Below are positions 27,783 to 38,084 of a DNA stretch of 64,000 bases, in pieces. The notes beneath the pieces are model-generated. The model was not told the DNA's origin. It ran no database searches and saw only the letters and a program-made list of their open reading frames with translations. The position numbers and the translations under genes are program-made. The DNA is taken from contig NZ_JAKFYQ010000001.1 in the NCBI RefSeq assembly GCF_021533835.1, positions 67,001-131,000 of the forward strand. Reading direction: 5' to 3'. Origin of the DNA: Synechococcus sp. Nb3U1 (GTDB lineage Bacteria > Cyanobacteriota > Cyanobacteriia > Thermostichales > Thermostichaceae). Each line of letters opens with the position of its first letter. Within the stretch, counting starts at the first letter, position 1.

Positions 27783-29594
27783 TTAGCGAGCACCATAGAT
27801 CTCGCTACCCATCTCCAGGAGGACAACCCGCAGATCTTCCATTGCATTCCGTAAAGTTGCTAAATCTACGTTATCATCTGCCAGCAATGCCCTCAATGCG
27901 CCCGCCATCTGGGCGCCCCGTTCGATTCGGGTTTCGCTGAGGCGGTTGCCGTGTTCTTCAAGGGTTTTGTCGTAATTGTAGAGCAGGGCGTCGGATTGGT
28001 TGCGGGCTTCCACCACCTGCTGTCGGCGTTGATCTTCTTCGGCATAGGCGTCAGCTTCCCGGCGCATCCGCTCGATCTCAGTACTGCTGAGGCCGCCGTT
28101 GTTGGTGATCTTGACACTCTGCTCAATGCCGGTTCCTCTTTCGCGGGCGGAGACCTTCAAAATCCCGTTGGCATCGATATCGAAAGACACCTCGATCTGA
28201 GGGACACCGCGAGGGGCAGGCGGGATCCCGGTCAGTTGAAAGCGACCCAGGGTTTTGTTGTCGCGGGCCATGGCTCGCTCCCCCTGCAAAACGTGGATCT
28301 CCACCACACTTTGGGCATCCGTAGCCGTGGAGAAAATTTGGGTTTTGCTGGTGGGCACGGTGGTGTTGCGGTCGATAATGCGGGTGAATACTCCCCCCAG
28401 GGTTTCTACACCAATCGAGAGAGGGATCACATCTAGCAAGAGCAGATCTTTCACTTCTCCGCCCATCACCCCCGCTTGGATCGCAGCTCCGAGGGCCACT
28501 GCCTCGTCAGGGTTAACCGAGCGATCCGGGGCTTTGCCTTTGAAGATTTGTTTGATTTTGTCTTGAATGGCGGGAATACGGGTGGATCCCCCCACCAACA
28601 AGACTTTGTCGATGCTTTCCGCAGAGACCCCAGCATCTCTCAGGGCTTGCTCAGTGGGTTCGGCTGTGGCTTCCACCAGATCCCGCACCAATTCCTCAAA
28701 TTTTCCGCGGGTCAATTCCACTTCCAAGTGCTTGGGGCCAGAGTCGTCGGCGGTGATAAAAGGCAGGTTGATTGAAGTGGCTTGGGTGCTGGAAAGCTCG
28801 ATCTTGGCTTTCTCGGCAGCCTCCCGCATCCGTTGCAGGGCCATGCGATCCTGGGAGAGGTCGATCCCTTCCATTTCCATAAATTCGCGGGTGAGCCAGT
28901 CAACAATTTTTTGGTCGAAATCGTCGCCCCCTAGGTGGTTGTTGCCAGCAGTCGCCCGTACCTCGAATACTCCACTGCCCAGTTGCAAGACGGAGACATC
29001 GAAGGTGCCCCCCCCTAAATCAAAAACCAGAATGCGCAGATCTTGATCTTGCTTGTCTAACCCATAGGCCAGAGAGGCAGCCGTCGGCTCATTGATGATG
29101 CGTAGCACCTCTAAGCCAGCAATGGTGCCGGCATCTTTGGTGGCCTGTCGCTGAGCATCGGTAAAGTAGGCAGGAACGGTGATCACCGCCTGGGTGACGG
29201 GTTCTCCTAGGTACGCTTCGGCATCCGCCTTCAGCTTTTGCAGGATCATGGCGGAGATCTCCTGCGGAGTATAGGCGCGATCCTGGATCGCCACTTCCAC
29301 CATGTTGTCTCGGCCGGGGATCACCTTATAGGGAACCCGCATCCGCTCTGCCTCTGTTTCAGCAAAGGTGCGCCCGATGAAGCGTTTGACACTGAATACA
29401 GTATTTTCGGCATTGGTGACTGCCTGTCGCTTGGCCAGTTGCCCCACCAAGCGAGCGTTATTCTTGGCAAACCCGACGATGCTGGGGGTGGTGCGACCTC
29501 CTTCGGCATTGGTGATGACCACAGGCTGGCCCCCTTCCAAAACCGCCACACAACTGTTGGTGGTTCCCAGGTCGATCCCGATGACTTTGCCCAT
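27783..29594 (-). CDS. dnaK: Chaperone DnaK (Hsp70)
   Basis: 603-residue Hsp70. The nucleotide-binding domain starts [20 protein letters not shown] and shows [10 protein letters not shown] and [11 protein letters not shown]; the linker [13 protein letters not shown] leads to the substrate-binding domain ([33 protein letters not shown]). The protein ends at [10 protein letters not shown], directly after the lid helices, without the usual disordered tail of 25-40 residues. Placed between grpE and dnaJ, it completes the KJE machine. Confidence 0.97.
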   Translation of the reverse strand: MGKVIGIDLGTTNSCVAVLEGGQPVVITNAEGGRTTPSIVGFAKNNARLVGQLAKRQAVTNAENTVFSVKRFIGRTFAETEAERMRVPYKVIPGRDNMVEVAIQDRAYTPQEISAMILQKLKADAEAYLGEPVTQAVITVPAYFTDAQRQATKDAGTIAGLEVLRIINEPTAASLAYGLDKQDQDLRILVFDLGGGTFDVSVLQLGSGVFEVRATAGNNHLGGDDFDQKIVDWLTREFMEMEGIDLSQDRMALQRMREAAEKAKIELSSTQATSINLPFITADDSGPKHLEVELTRGKFEELVRDLVEATAEPTEQALRDAGVSAESIDKVLLVGGSTRIPAIQDKIKQIFKGKAPDRSVNPDEAVALGAAIQAGVMGGEVKDLLLLDVIPLSIGVETLGGVFTRIIDRNTTVPTSKTQIFSTATDAQSVVEIHVLQGERAMARDNKTLGRFQLTGIPPAPRGVPQIEVSFDIDANGILKVSARERGTGIEQSVKITNNGGLSSTEIERMRREADAYAEEDQRRQQVVEARNQSDALLYNYDKTLEEHGNRLSETRIERGAQMAGALRALLADDNVDLATLRNAMEDLRVVLLEMGSEIYGAR

Positions 29595-29675
29595 AGTCCC
29601 CTGTCTCAGTGCGTCAAGTCTCAGCCCAAGAGCGTGATTTCACGGATCATGGGTTAGAAGCATTCTGCCCAAAAT

Positions 29676-29695
29676 CCTCTGAAAACCTTCAGAGG
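29676..29695. promoter_or_regulatory. Hairpin between grpE and dnaK
   Basis: CCTCTGAA-AACC-TTCAGAGG is a perfect 8-bp stem with a 4-base loop in the 173-bp gap. It lacks a T-run on either strand, so it may be an mRNA processing or attenuation structure rather than a terminator. Confidence 0.4.
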
Positions 29696-29767
29696 ATACC
29701 TGCACCTCATGTAGCCCCACTGTAGCGCCTCTGAAACCATTTAGACCCTATCTTGTCAAGGTTCAAT

Positions 29768-30517
29768 TCATTCATTTTCTGGGGGCAGACTTGTTTCTGG
29801 CTCGGGTGAGGCCTCTGGGGTAGACGACTCTTGGGCAGGGATCCCTTCATGGGCAGTGGCTTCGGCCTCAGGGCTTCCTTCGGATACCGCCACCATGGCG
29901 TGACGAATGACCAGATCTCCCAGCTTGTAACCTGCTTGATACTCGGTGACCACCACGTCCTCTGGGTGTTCACTGCTGGGTTGGCGGGCAATGGCCTCGT
30001 GCAGATTGGGGTCGAAAGGTTGACCCACCGCCTTCATGCGGGATACCCCCATCTTTTTCAGGGACTCCACCAGCAGACGGTAGACACTTTGATAACTGTT
30101 GTGCAACTCCCGCTCTCGGTCGGTTTCTAGCTTCACCTGCTGTTGGGCTCGCTCAAAGCTATCTACAACCGGTAGGATCTCCAGCACAAACTTTTGCCGT
30201 TCCTTTTGGCTAAATTCCTCCTTTTCCCGTTGGGTACGGCGCCGGTAGTTTTCAAAGTCGGCATAGAGGCGCAGATAGGATTCTTCTTTCTCCTTGCTTT
30301 GCTGCCGGATCACTTCCAATTCGTGCTGGAGCTGCTTCAGGGCTTCGCTCTGGGCGAGGGTGGGTTCGGCACTGGTTTCCCCTGGGGTAGCACCGGTTTC
30401 TGCCTCACTGTCTTCTAGGATCAGCTTTTCCAGCTCCGCTTCCACATCGATCTCCTCTTCCTGTAGTTCAGGATAGGCATCTTCTGGGGCCATCGGTTGC
30501 TTTTCTTCAGAGGTCAT
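29768..30517 (-). CDS. grpE: Nucleotide exchange factor GrpE
   Basis: 249 residues. The central part has the long N-terminal coiled coil (about 60-150) and the GrpE signature VSRMKAVGQPFDPNLHEAIA and YQAGYKLGDLVIRHAMVAVS. It releases ADP from DnaK and acts as a thermosensor. Both ends are extended by acidic, Pro/Glu/Ser-rich regions that are typical for cyanobacterial GrpE. First gene of the grpE-dnaK-dnaJ cluster. Confidence 0.95.
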   Translation of the reverse strand: MTSEEKQPMAPEDAYPELQEEEIDVEAELEKLILEDSEAETGATPGETSAEPTLAQSEALKQLQHELEVIRQQSKEKEESYLRLYADFENYRRRTQREKEEFSQKERQKFVLEILPVVDSFERAQQQVKLETDRERELHNSYQSVYRLLVESLKKMGVSRMKAVGQPFDPNLHEAIARQPSSEHPEDVVVTEYQAGYKLGDLVIRHAMVAVSEGSPEAEATAHEGIPAQESSTPEASPEPETSLPPENE

Positions 30518-30692
30518 GGGTTGAATAGGCAGAATGTGAGCAATTGGTGTGATATCAGCGGATCCCTGGTTGGGCAGACTTCGAGATCAGACGTCAGCTG
30601 AGCCGAACCGGGCCGCTGCGCTGATCGTATTCTACCGACTTCCCTCGAAACCAGTGGGATGAATAGGGGATCCCTTCGGGGTCGCCCCTTTT

Positions 30693-32354
30693 CTAGCCTA
30701 CCAGCAGACTTTTCTGAGGCCGGCTGAAGCGATTGGGAAAATAGATCTCGGCCAAATCGGGAATCAAGCTCCAGTTGTGGCTGTGGAGGGGTTGTAGGGG
30801 AGAGTGGGTGTTGATGTAGTAGACGAGAAAATCGCGGATGCTATCGGCTGAAATCCATAGGGTTTCCGCCTCTTGGAACATGCTGTAGCCACCGCCACCG
30901 CCAGCTCGATAATGATTGATAGCCAGACGGAAGGTTTGGGTCGGTTCAACAGGCCGTCCGCGGAACTGCAGGTTAACCAGACGCTCCCCCACCGGGCGAG
31001 TGAGATCGAAGCGATAGTCGATGCCGTGGTAGAGGTCGAAGGTATAGCCACGGGCATCAGGGGTAACAACAGCGGCAGGATCCGCCGGGAGATGGTCGGG
31101 ATCCAATTGCTGAAAATAGCCCGCCGTTTGCTCTAGAGCCCGCCGTAGAATATCGCCAGTTACTTCCAGAACGCAGAGGGTGTTGTCGTAGACCGTGATA
31201 CTGTAGGCATCCTGCAAGCGAATCGGGCCTGCTGCCAAGCTAGTACTGCTACAAATGTTGACCAAGGAGAGTTCCGCTGGAAAGCCAGCCTCCCGCACTG
31301 CTTGTAACTGGGCTTGATGGAGCAGTTCTGCCAGAGGATTGGCCCCCAGCCGTGCAGCTAACCCGCCAAGATAGGGCGCACGGGCATATCCAACCGGCTG
31401 ATGGACATAGCGCAAGGTGGTCTGATGATAGGGAGCCGTGAGGGCCAACAATTCTGGGTCAGGTGGGATCCCGGCTGCCGAAAGAATATCCACTTGTCCT
31501 CCCTGGACTCGCCAACCTTGCCCTTGGGGTTCTAGTTCCAGGCTGACCAGCGACAAATGGGTACCCCAAAAGCCGGGTTGCACCACCAGGGGTTTGGCCC
31601 GCTCCAGTCCGGCAATGGTTTGGTGGGTGTGGCCGGAGAGGATGACATTGATGTCCTCTAATTGCGCGAGATTGAGTAGCTCGTTTTCTCCTGTCAGGCT
31701 TTTGTTGCTGCGCCAGTCTGAGCGATCCGGTGTCCGCCAATGCTCGGGACTGCGCTGTGGGGGCAGATGGGTGGGGCCGCTGTGCAGGATCACCACCAAT
31801 ACATCCACTTGGGGCCGCAGCAGGGGCAGATAGTGATGGGCCGTTTCCAGAATCGGGGCAAAGTGCAAGCCGACGATGTGATCGGGACGTTCCCAGGTAT
31901 CGATGCGGGGGGTGGTCAGACCTAAGAGTCCCACACGGATCCCCTGGAGAGTTCGGATCAGGTAGGGCTGAAAGAAAGGATCCCCGTTTTGGCGGAGGAT
32001 GTTGGCACAGAGCACCGGGCAGTTCAAATCAGTGACGAAGTCCTGTAGAACCTGTGGGCCAAAGTTGAAATCGTGGTTGCCAGGGGTGAAGGCATCGTAG
32101 GCTAGGGCGTTGAAGGCCTGGGCCATCGGATGGGGAGAGACCCGTTCCACTTGGGCGTAGTAGGTGGCTAGCGGGGATCCCTGAATGGTGTCGCCACTGT
32201 CGATCAACAAGACAGGATCCTGGGTTTTAGCCCGCACTCGCCTGATCAGGGTGGCTAGCTTGGCCAGACCATGCTCCGCAGGTACCCCAGTGAAATAGTT
32301 CCAGGGGTGGAGATTAGCGTGCAGGTCAGAAGTATGCAAAATCGTTAATTTCAT
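30693..32354 (-). CDS. 5'-nucleotidase/2',3'-cyclic phosphodiesterase-like metallophosphatase
   Basis: About 553 residues with the calcineurin-like catalytic domain (HTSDLHANL near the start, IDSGDTIQGSPL, GNHDFNFG, LSGHTHQTIAG) and a C-terminal 5'-nucleotidase domain (NICSSTSLAAGPI, YDNTLCVLEVTG, YRAGGGGGYSMF). ATG 32354 is used since the metal-binding motif starts just after it; the open frame goes to 32438. No signal peptide is evident, unusual for the periplasmic members, so it may be cytosolic or export is by another signal. Confidence 0.88.
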   Translation of the reverse strand: MKLTILHTSDLHANLHPWNYFTGVPAEHGLAKLATLIRRVRAKTQDPVLLIDSGDTIQGSPLATYYAQVERVSPHPMAQAFNALAYDAFTPGNHDFNFGPQVLQDFVTDLNCPVLCANILRQNGDPFFQPYLIRTLQGIRVGLLGLTTPRIDTWERPDHIVGLHFAPILETAHHYLPLLRPQVDVLVVILHSGPTHLPPQRSPEHWRTPDRSDWRSNKSLTGENELLNLAQLEDINVILSGHTHQTIAGLERAKPLVVQPGFWGTHLSLVSLELEPQGQGWRVQGGQVDILSAAGIPPDPELLALTAPYHQTTLRYVHQPVGYARAPYLGGLAARLGANPLAELLHQAQLQAVREAGFPAELSLVNICSSTSLAAGPIRLQDAYSITVYDNTLCVLEVTGDILRRALEQTAGYFQQLDPDHLPADPAAVVTPDARGYTFDLYHGIDYRFDLTRPVGERLVNLQFRGRPVEPTQTFRLAINHYRAGGGGGYSMFQEAETLWISADSIRDFLVYYINTHSPLQPLHSHNWSLIPDLAEIYFPNRFSRPQKSLLVG

Positions 32355-32444
32355 TCCACCATCATAGAACCACCCATAGATCTCTGTTCCACTGGGTCGA
32401 CAGAACTCTGTTCGAGTGACCGGGATCCCCCCTATCACTCCCTA

Positions 32445-33665
32445 TCAAAGGAGCAAAAACAATACCTGTACACAGCCCACGATCAAGCCGAGGATCCCTC
32501 CCAAGTTGACAATTGTCTGTAGCTCTTGACGCACGATCTGCTGAATGGCCTGTTCCAAGTCGGCGGGAGAGGTGGCATTGACCTTGTCGGTAATCACTTG
32601 ATCCAAATTCAACACTGGGATCACCTGCGTCATTAACGATTCCAGATCCCGTTCCAAGTAGCGTTCCAACACCAAAGCTAGGTCAGCACTGATCTGATCG
32701 ATGGAGGTGATCAGCACCTTTGAGTTACGTAGACGCCCCAACACCAGACTGGCTACCTTTTCCCAGTCGATCGTCATGCCCAATCCCTGGAGCAAATCCG
32801 GCCCCTGTGCCCGCAGGTAATCTTGGATCCCGTCCCGTAGGGTACGGCGCAACTGGCGCACTGCGGAAACTGGCAAATTTTGTAAAGAGAGGTTCTGCAA
32901 GATCTCCGTCAGACGGCGATTGGCGCTGATGTCTTTCAGTAGACCCTCCAAAATGGCCTCGGCTCCCTCGGGATCTTCTAGACAGTAGGTACGCAATCGC
33001 AGCAGGGCATTTTTTAGGCCGAACAAGTTGGCCACCACCCAGTAGGATCCCGTCGCTCGTTCTCGAAACTCTTCATCTAGGGACTCAATGTTGCGGTCGG
33101 TAAGAAAGTCCACCAAGTTTTGCCGCAACACTTTTGGGGGCAGCGCCTGTTCCCAGATCCACTCCGAGAGCTGTTTGGCTTGCTCACGGCTGAGGCGCAG
33201 ATCCAGCAGCACCTGGTCGAACAATTGGTTGATCGGCCCCTCCAGAAATTCCTCCTGGCGAGCCAGCACCTTGATCAAGCGCGGTAACGACTCGTTGAAC
33301 AGATCTGCCAAAATACGGGCCAAGACCTGAGCGGTTTGCTGCTGTTGTTCCGGGTTTTGCAGCCGATCCAGAGCCACCCCCAGCAGCCAGCGGATCCCCG
33401 CCTGCATCCGTTCGGTTTGCAGCAGTTTGCGGGCCAGGTTGTGCAGTTCCTCCGGCGTGAGCAGGGATCCCATGATTGTGTTGGCGATCTGCTTGGCCAG
33501 ACGGGGCTGATTCTGTGGAATTAAACCCGGGGTGAATGGGAGGCGCCGACCGAAAACCCGATAAGGGCGGTAGGGCCGAAACAGCATTTTAATGGCAATG
33601 TCATTGGTGAAATAGCCAATCACCAGCCCAGCCAGAGGGGGCACAATGTAGATCCAGAGGGCCAT
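32445..33665 (-). CDS. DUF445 family membrane protein
   Basis: 406 residues. N-terminal membrane segment with LVIGYFTNDIAIKMLFRPY, the signature of DUF445 (YheB-like) proteins, followed by LPFTPGLIPQNQPRLAKQIA, a long alpha-helical body of about 300 residues, and a closing hydrophobic helix (GGILGLIVGCVQVLFLLL). Function unknown; hairpin topology with both ends in the membrane is predicted. Same strand as the metallophosphatase, with a gap of about 90 bp to its ATG. Confidence 0.88.
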   Translation of the reverse strand: MALWIYIVPPLAGLVIGYFTNDIAIKMLFRPYRPYRVFGRRLPFTPGLIPQNQPRLAKQIANTIMGSLLTPEELHNLARKLLQTERMQAGIRWLLGVALDRLQNPEQQQQTAQVLARILADLFNESLPRLIKVLARQEEFLEGPINQLFDQVLLDLRLSREQAKQLSEWIWEQALPPKVLRQNLVDFLTDRNIESLDEEFRERATGSYWVVANLFGLKNALLRLRTYCLEDPEGAEAILEGLLKDISANRRLTEILQNLSLQNLPVSAVRQLRRTLRDGIQDYLRAQGPDLLQGLGMTIDWEKVASLVLGRLRNSKVLITSIDQISADLALVLERYLERDLESLMTQVIPVLNLDQVITDKVNATSPADLEQAIQQIVRQELQTIVNLGGILGLIVGCVQVLFLLL

Positions 33666-33725
33666 GAGGGAAAACCGAGGGGGCTCTCTTCTACTCTACC
33701 GACCAGCCTCAACTCGCTTCAGGGG

Positions 33726-34691
33726 TCATTGGATAATCAGGCTATCCGCCAATTCCAACTCCACCAAAGTATTGGGTTGCAATGTCACCACTCGGTCGAT
33801 GTTAGTACTGCCAGCAGCGGCTCCAGCTACCCCACCGGCCAGAATGGGCAGGAAGCCAATGCCACCCGTGAGCACCCCCAAAGCCAATCCCCCAGCTGCG
33901 CCATATCCTGCCCCACGGGCCACCGTTGTACCGACATCAGCATTCCGATCCAACCCAACTCGTAGCAGAGGAGAACGACCGCTGAGCAAGTAGGTGGAAG
34001 AGCCGATGGTGATGCGGTTGGCCACAAAGCGGCTGCCGACAATCCGTTCTTGGGGATCGGCATTTTCTTCGACCCGATTGAGGGGATCGATCTCGCGGTA
34101 AACCGGCTCAAAAGTGCCCCACACTACACTACCTGCTGGGATCACCACCTGTCCAAATCGATCCACCACCGGATCGGATACTTCCAGGTTGCCGTTGATT
34201 GTTTGATAGGGCTGGAAGGTGATTTCTCGGTAAACCGTCAAGGGGATAGTGGTGCCGGAGGGCAACTCACCTCGAGTCATCCCCGAGAGATCTCCACCCG
34301 GGCTCACGCCAGGCTGACGTTGATAGGAATAGGCTTCTCCTAGAGGGGCTTGGGGGTCAGGAGCTGCCTGCAAAGGCACCACTGGAATCGGAGCCGTACT
34401 GGGATCCAAAACCGGAGCGGCGGGATCCGAGCCCAGTTGGGGTACCTGTGGCACAGCCGGCAGGGCGGGTGGGGCAGCAGAAGTTTCGGGAGGCGGGGCT
34501 GTTAACAAAGGCAAAGTTGGAACGGATCCCTCGCTGGGGACTGCCGGTTGGGCAGGTTGTCCTGGCGGTGTGAACTCAAACTCCTGGGCGGCAACCGGCG
34601 CGATGGCACCGACCAACAGTACCCCGCTCAGCACCAAAGAGGGCCAAGGCAACACAGTCTGCAGCGACTGCATCCAGCTGGCTTGGTTCAT
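33726..34691 (-). CDS. Exported protein with Pro-rich region and glycine-zipper helices
   Basis: About 321 residues, unknown function. A signal peptide ends at VAAQE; residues ~40-140 are Pro/Ala-rich; the middle (TIPLTVYREITFQPYQTING, VIPAGSVVWGTFEPV) resembles the beta-fold of TrbI-like or pilus-biogenesis proteins, though only loosely. A glycine-zipper pair (GAGYGAAGGLALGVLTGGIG) near the C-terminus could insert in a membrane. Start: ATG 34691 or GTG 34700. Next to the SLH protein gene, suggesting an envelope role. Confidence 0.6.
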   Translation of the reverse strand: MNQASWMQSLQTVLPWPSLVLSGVLLVGAIAPVAAQEFEFTPPGQPAQPAVPSEGSVPTLPLLTAPPPETSAAPPALPAVPQVPQLGSDPAAPVLDPSTAPIPVVPLQAAPDPQAPLGEAYSYQRQPGVSPGGDLSGMTRGELPSGTTIPLTVYREITFQPYQTINGNLEVSDPVVDRFGQVVIPAGSVVWGTFEPVYREIDPLNRVEENADPQERIVGSRFVANRITIGSSTYLLSGRSPLLRVGLDRNADVGTTVARGAGYGAAGGLALGVLTGGIGFLPILAGGVAGAAAGSTNIDRVVTLQPNTLVELELADSLIIQ

Positions 34692-34807
34692 GGATCCCAC
34701 TAGGTCACGACTGGCAGTAGCTTAACATCCCTCCTCTCCGTTGACCACTAAATGTGGGGTATAAATTTATCAAAATAGACCTTGAAACACTATTAAGACT
34801 TGACCCG

Positions 34808-36517
34808 CTAGGGACTGGGGGAAGGAGAAGGTTCGCTCGTTTCCTCCGGCTCAGGAGAGGCTTCCTCAGGGGCTGGGGTTTCGGGTGCAGGAGAGGGATC
34901 CCCAATCTCCGGGCTTGTTTCCGGCCCTTCTGTTGCGGCTTCTGCCTCCGGTTGCTCAGCCTCTGCAGGAGAACGGCCTTCCGGAGAGGGCAAAGGCTCT
35001 ACCACAGGTTCTGCGGTTGGGGTGGCAGTTGCTGCCGGGGTAGGTGTCGGTGTTGCTTCTGGCGTGGGTGTCGGAGTGGGAGTGGGAGTAGGGGTAGGTG
35101 TCGGAGTGGGAGTGGGAGTAGGGGTAGGGGTGGCGGTAGCTGCCTGCACCCGGAAAGACCACTGCTGAATGGCGGTGTTGCCACTGGTGTCAGAGATCTG
35201 GACGGCGATCAGGGTGGGCTGATTGAGGGGCAGAGGCTCGGCTGGGGTATAGGTAAAGGTGGTTTGGGTGAGCTGGGCCTGGGCTGTCACATCCACATTG
35301 TTCACCAGCAACGTAAAGCTATTGAGATCGATCCCTTGAGCATCCTGGAAACGGGCCGAGATCACTGGGCGGGGGTTCTCTACTGTGGCCCCGTTGGCAG
35401 GCGTAAGCTCGCTGATGGTAGGGAAGGTGGTATCGGTGATTTGGCCAATCGAGATGGTTTTTTCTGGCAGTTGCACCAGCGTCACCAATCCTCCCCGTTC
35501 TAGACGAGCGAAGACAGGTACTTCTGAGGCTCGATCTTGGCTGCGGAAGGTATAGGTTCCCTCGTATTGGCCCGGAAGGGTTTCCTGCAGCGGAATGTTG
35601 TAGACAATGCCGGGAATAGAGAAGACCCCCTGCGCTCCCGGGGATCCCAACAAAAACACCGTAAAGGTATCCCCCGGATTGACGGATCCCAAGGGTTCAC
35701 GGGTGAAGAAGGTGTTCACTTCTGGTGCGGTGGGCAGGGTTTCCACCAGAGGCTCAATCGGGATATCCGGTGTGACCAAGGGCTCGGGGGTAGGGGTGAC
35801 TTCGGCGATGATCTCGGTGCTGATGCCAGGGCCAGGGATGGCGGCGCCCACCGGCGGATCGAGATTGGGTACCCGCCCCACTTTGGCTAGGGCTTGGTAA
35901 GTCAAGGCGGCCACTTCTCCGCGGGTGGCTACCGCTTGGGCATTCAGTTGTACCGGACTGGGATAGAGCACCAACAGACTTTCTTGAGCTGCGGTAGCAA
36001 TCGGAGCACGGGCGAAATTCGGAACCGCCGCTGCATCCACAAACCCTGCCAGAATCTGTTCAACTTGGTTGGCATCTTGAATGAAATTGTCGTTGGTGGC
36101 CGCTTTGGTGAGCACGGTGATTGCCTGGGCGCGGGTCAACACATCGTTGGGACGGAAGGTACCGTCGGGGAAACCAGACACGAACCCTGCCGCCGCTGCC
36201 GCGCCAATGGAGGGAGCTGCCCAACTGGGGATCGGATCGGCAAACTGGCGGGAAGGGACGTTGGTATCTAGGCCAAAGGCTTTGGTGACGATAACGGCAA
36301 ATTGGGCACGGGTAACCGATTCGTTGGGACGGAAGGTGCCATCGGGAAAGCCGCCAATCACCTGCCGCTCATTCAGGCCAGCGATGTACTGGGCACCCCA
36401 GTAGGTGCTGATATCGGACAGTTGCCCCCAAACGGGATCCCCCACCAGAGCTAAGCTGCCACAGCTCACCACCAGAGCCGCTGTCTTCCAACTGTGCCAA
36501 AGGGAAAACTCGCGCAT
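34808..36517 (-). CDS. SLH-domain surface protein with TP-repeat region
   Basis: 569-residue secreted protein. After a signal peptide (ending near VWG/QL) come two clear S-layer homology domains (each with GFPDGTFRPN and TRAQ) and a degenerate third. Residues ~250-480 hold Ig-like beta domains (PTLIAVQISDTSGN). A Pro-Thr linker follows and the last ~90 residues are acidic, Pro/Glu-rich. SLH domains bind wall polymers or peptidoglycan, so the protein is probably fixed to the envelope. Gene product function is otherwise unknown. Confidence 0.85.
   Translation of the reverse strand: MREFSLWHSWKTAALVVSCGSLALVGDPVWGQLSDISTYWGAQYIAGLNERQVIGGFPDGTFRPNESVTRAQFAVIVTKAFGLDTNVPSRQFADPIPSWAAPSIGAAAAAGFVSGFPDGTFRPNDVLTRAQAITVLTKAATNDNFIQDANQVEQILAGFVDAAAVPNFARAPIATAAQESLLVLYPSPVQLNAQAVATRGEVAALTYQALAKVGRVPNLDPPVGAAIPGPGISTEIIAEVTPTPEPLVTPDIPIEPLVETLPTAPEVNTFFTREPLGSVNPGDTFTVFLLGSPGAQGVFSIPGIVYNIPLQETLPGQYEGTYTFRSQDRASEVPVFARLERGGLVTLVQLPEKTISIGQITDTTFPTISELTPANGATVENPRPVISARFQDAQGIDLNSFTLLVNNVDVTAQAQLTQTTFTYTPAEPLPLNQPTLIAVQISDTSGNTAIQQWSFRVQAATATPTPTPTPTPTPTPTPTPTPTPTPEATPTPTPAATATPTAEPVVEPLPSPEGRSPAEAEQPEAEAATEGPETSPEIGDPSPAPETPAPEEASPEPEETSEPSPSPSP
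35071..35130. repeat. Two 30-bp tandem repeats encoding Pro-Thr linker
   Basis: The unit beginning TCGGAGTGGGAGTGGGAGTA is present at 35071-35100 and 35101-35130 with one mismatch. It encodes (TP)n on the minus strand; copy number may vary between strains by slippage. Confidence 0.75.
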
Positions 36518-36732
36518 CGTTCACACCTCAAAGGTTGTCTTTCGGATCCTCACCCCTACTATCCACCAGAAGGGATCCGGAATCCATTCCTACAAACACT
36601 ACCTTCGGACGGAAAAACCCAGAAAAAGTTCTCTACTGGGGTAGTTTTTTCCGTAATACCTTTCAGCCAGTGCAGGCGAATCTACTGCCTGACAAGGATC
36701 AGTGCTCCGCACCGCTGAAACGACCTGCTTAG

Positions 36733-36751
36733 CTTCATGTCTTACATGAAG
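36733..36751. terminator. Hairpin downstream of the aldo/keto reductase gene
   Basis: CTTCATGT-CTT-ACATGAAG is a perfect 8-bp stem, 18 bp beyond the reductase stop. No T-run follows on the minus strand, so termination activity is uncertain. The 250 bp from 36518 to 36768 otherwise hold nothing I recognise. Confidence 0.35.
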
Positions 36752-36768
36752 TCGGGGAAAAACCTGTA

Positions 36769-37809
36769 TCAAGGAGCGGGATTGGGATAGCGCTGATGTA
36801 CTGCTTCGATCTCCGCCAGCATCTCTGCGGATAGCTCCACCTGTAAGCAACTGAGGTTTTCTTTCAGCTGCGCCAAGCTAGTCGCCCCAATGATCGTGCT
36901 CGCCACAAACCAGCGGCTGCGCACAAAGGCTAAAGCTAGTTGTGCTGGGGTCAAGCCATACTTTTGGGCAATGTTCACATAACCCGCCACCGCCTCCGCC
37001 ACATTGGGTTTCAGATAGCGCTGACCAAAGCTCTCGAACAAAGCCAAACGGGATCCCTGGGGTTTTACTCCCCCCAAGTATTTCCCCGTCAACACTCCAA
37101 ACCCAAGCGGACTGTAGGCCAATAGCCCTATTTGTTCTCTACGACACACTTCCGCTAGCCCCACCTCAAATATGCGGTTAATGAGGTTGTAGGCATTTTG
37201 AATGGAGACCACCTTGGGTAGACCTAACTGCTCGGCTAGGTGGCAAAACTCGCTCACACCCCAGGGGGTTTCGTTGCTCAGGCCGATGTAGCGAATCAAC
37301 CCCGCCTGCACCAGTTCTGCCAGGGCTTCCAGTTGCTCGGCAATGGGAACCGTAGGGCGCTCCCGGCTGGGATCGTAAGAGACTGCCCCAAACTGGGGTA
37401 CATAGCGATCTGGCCAATGGATTTGGTAGAGGTCGATGTAGTCGGTTTTCAGGCGTTGCAAACTATCGGCCACCGCTTGTCTAATGTTGTCGCGGGTGAT
37501 GGAAAGGGATCCATTGCGAATCCAGTGCCAGGGCCGACCGGGGCCCGCAATTTTGGTAGCAATAATCAGCTGATCCCGCTGTTGATGGTGCAGCCACTCG
37601 CCGATGTAGCGTTCGGTAGCTCCCTGAGTTTCCGCTTGGGCGGGCACAGGGTACATCTCGGCAGCATCGATGAAGTTGATCCCTTGTGCTAAAGCATAGT
37701 CCAGCTGTTCATGGGCCTCAGCTAGGGTATTCTGCTGCCCAAAGGTCATGGTGCCCAGACAAATCTCTGAAACCTGCAAAGAGCTATGGCCGAGCGGGTG
37801 ATAGCGCAT
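36769..37809 (-). CDS. Aldo/keto reductase
   Basis: NAD(P)H-dependent oxidoreductase of about 346 residues, Tas-like group. Catalytic tetrad visible: Asp and Tyr in INFIDAAEMYPV, Lys in IATKIAG and His in LYQIHWPD; the NADP region includes GLSNETPWGV and SIIGATSL-like sequence (STIIGATSLAQL). ATG 37809 is chosen because conservation starts at MRYHPLGHSSLQVS; the open frame extends 27 bp further. Substrate not predictable. Confidence 0.9.
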   Translation of the reverse strand: MRYHPLGHSSLQVSEICLGTMTFGQQNTLAEAHEQLDYALAQGINFIDAAEMYPVPAQAETQGATERYIGEWLHHQQRDQLIIATKIAGPGRPWHWIRNGSLSITRDNIRQAVADSLQRLKTDYIDLYQIHWPDRYVPQFGAVSYDPSRERPTVPIAEQLEALAELVQAGLIRYIGLSNETPWGVSEFCHLAEQLGLPKVVSIQNAYNLINRIFEVGLAEVCRREQIGLLAYSPLGFGVLTGKYLGGVKPQGSRLALFESFGQRYLKPNVAEAVAGYVNIAQKYGLTPAQLALAFVRSRWFVASTIIGATSLAQLKENLSCLQVELSAEMLAEIEAVHQRYPNPAP

Positions 37810-37977
37810 GGGAAGTCTCCTGAATAACTCTTGCAAGAAGAGTTAACATAAATTCAGTACAAATCCAAACATTTGATGAAGGGATCCCTGGAGCAACCCA
37901 AACCCCACGTGGCGTAAAGCCAGCTCTCTAGCCGCAGCTCCCGGCTGATCGCGCATCGCCCCGATCAACTCATTGAT

Positions 37978-38084
37978 TACAGCCTTTTCCAGCGATACAT
38001 ACTACAGCGGATGCAAATCAACCCTTTGTCCGACAAAAATTTCTTCTTTGCTTTGTGTTGTCTATAAAGTCGGAAAAGGCTGTA
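37978..38084. mobile_element. MITE-like element, copy 1 (107 bp)
   Basis: Bounded by perfect 13-bp inverted repeats: TACAGCCTTTTCC at 37978-37990 and GGAAAAGGCTGTA at 38072-38084. It has exactly the same length as copy 2 and is alignable along its whole body, though the middle has diverged. It ends on the base before the metG stop codon, so it forms the metG 3' untranslated region. It is non-coding. Confidence 0.8.

Noticed and set aside
35071-35130. CRISPR-like short tandem array
   Set aside because: The repeat is head-to-tail without spacers and is explained by the Pro-Thr codons of the SLH protein.
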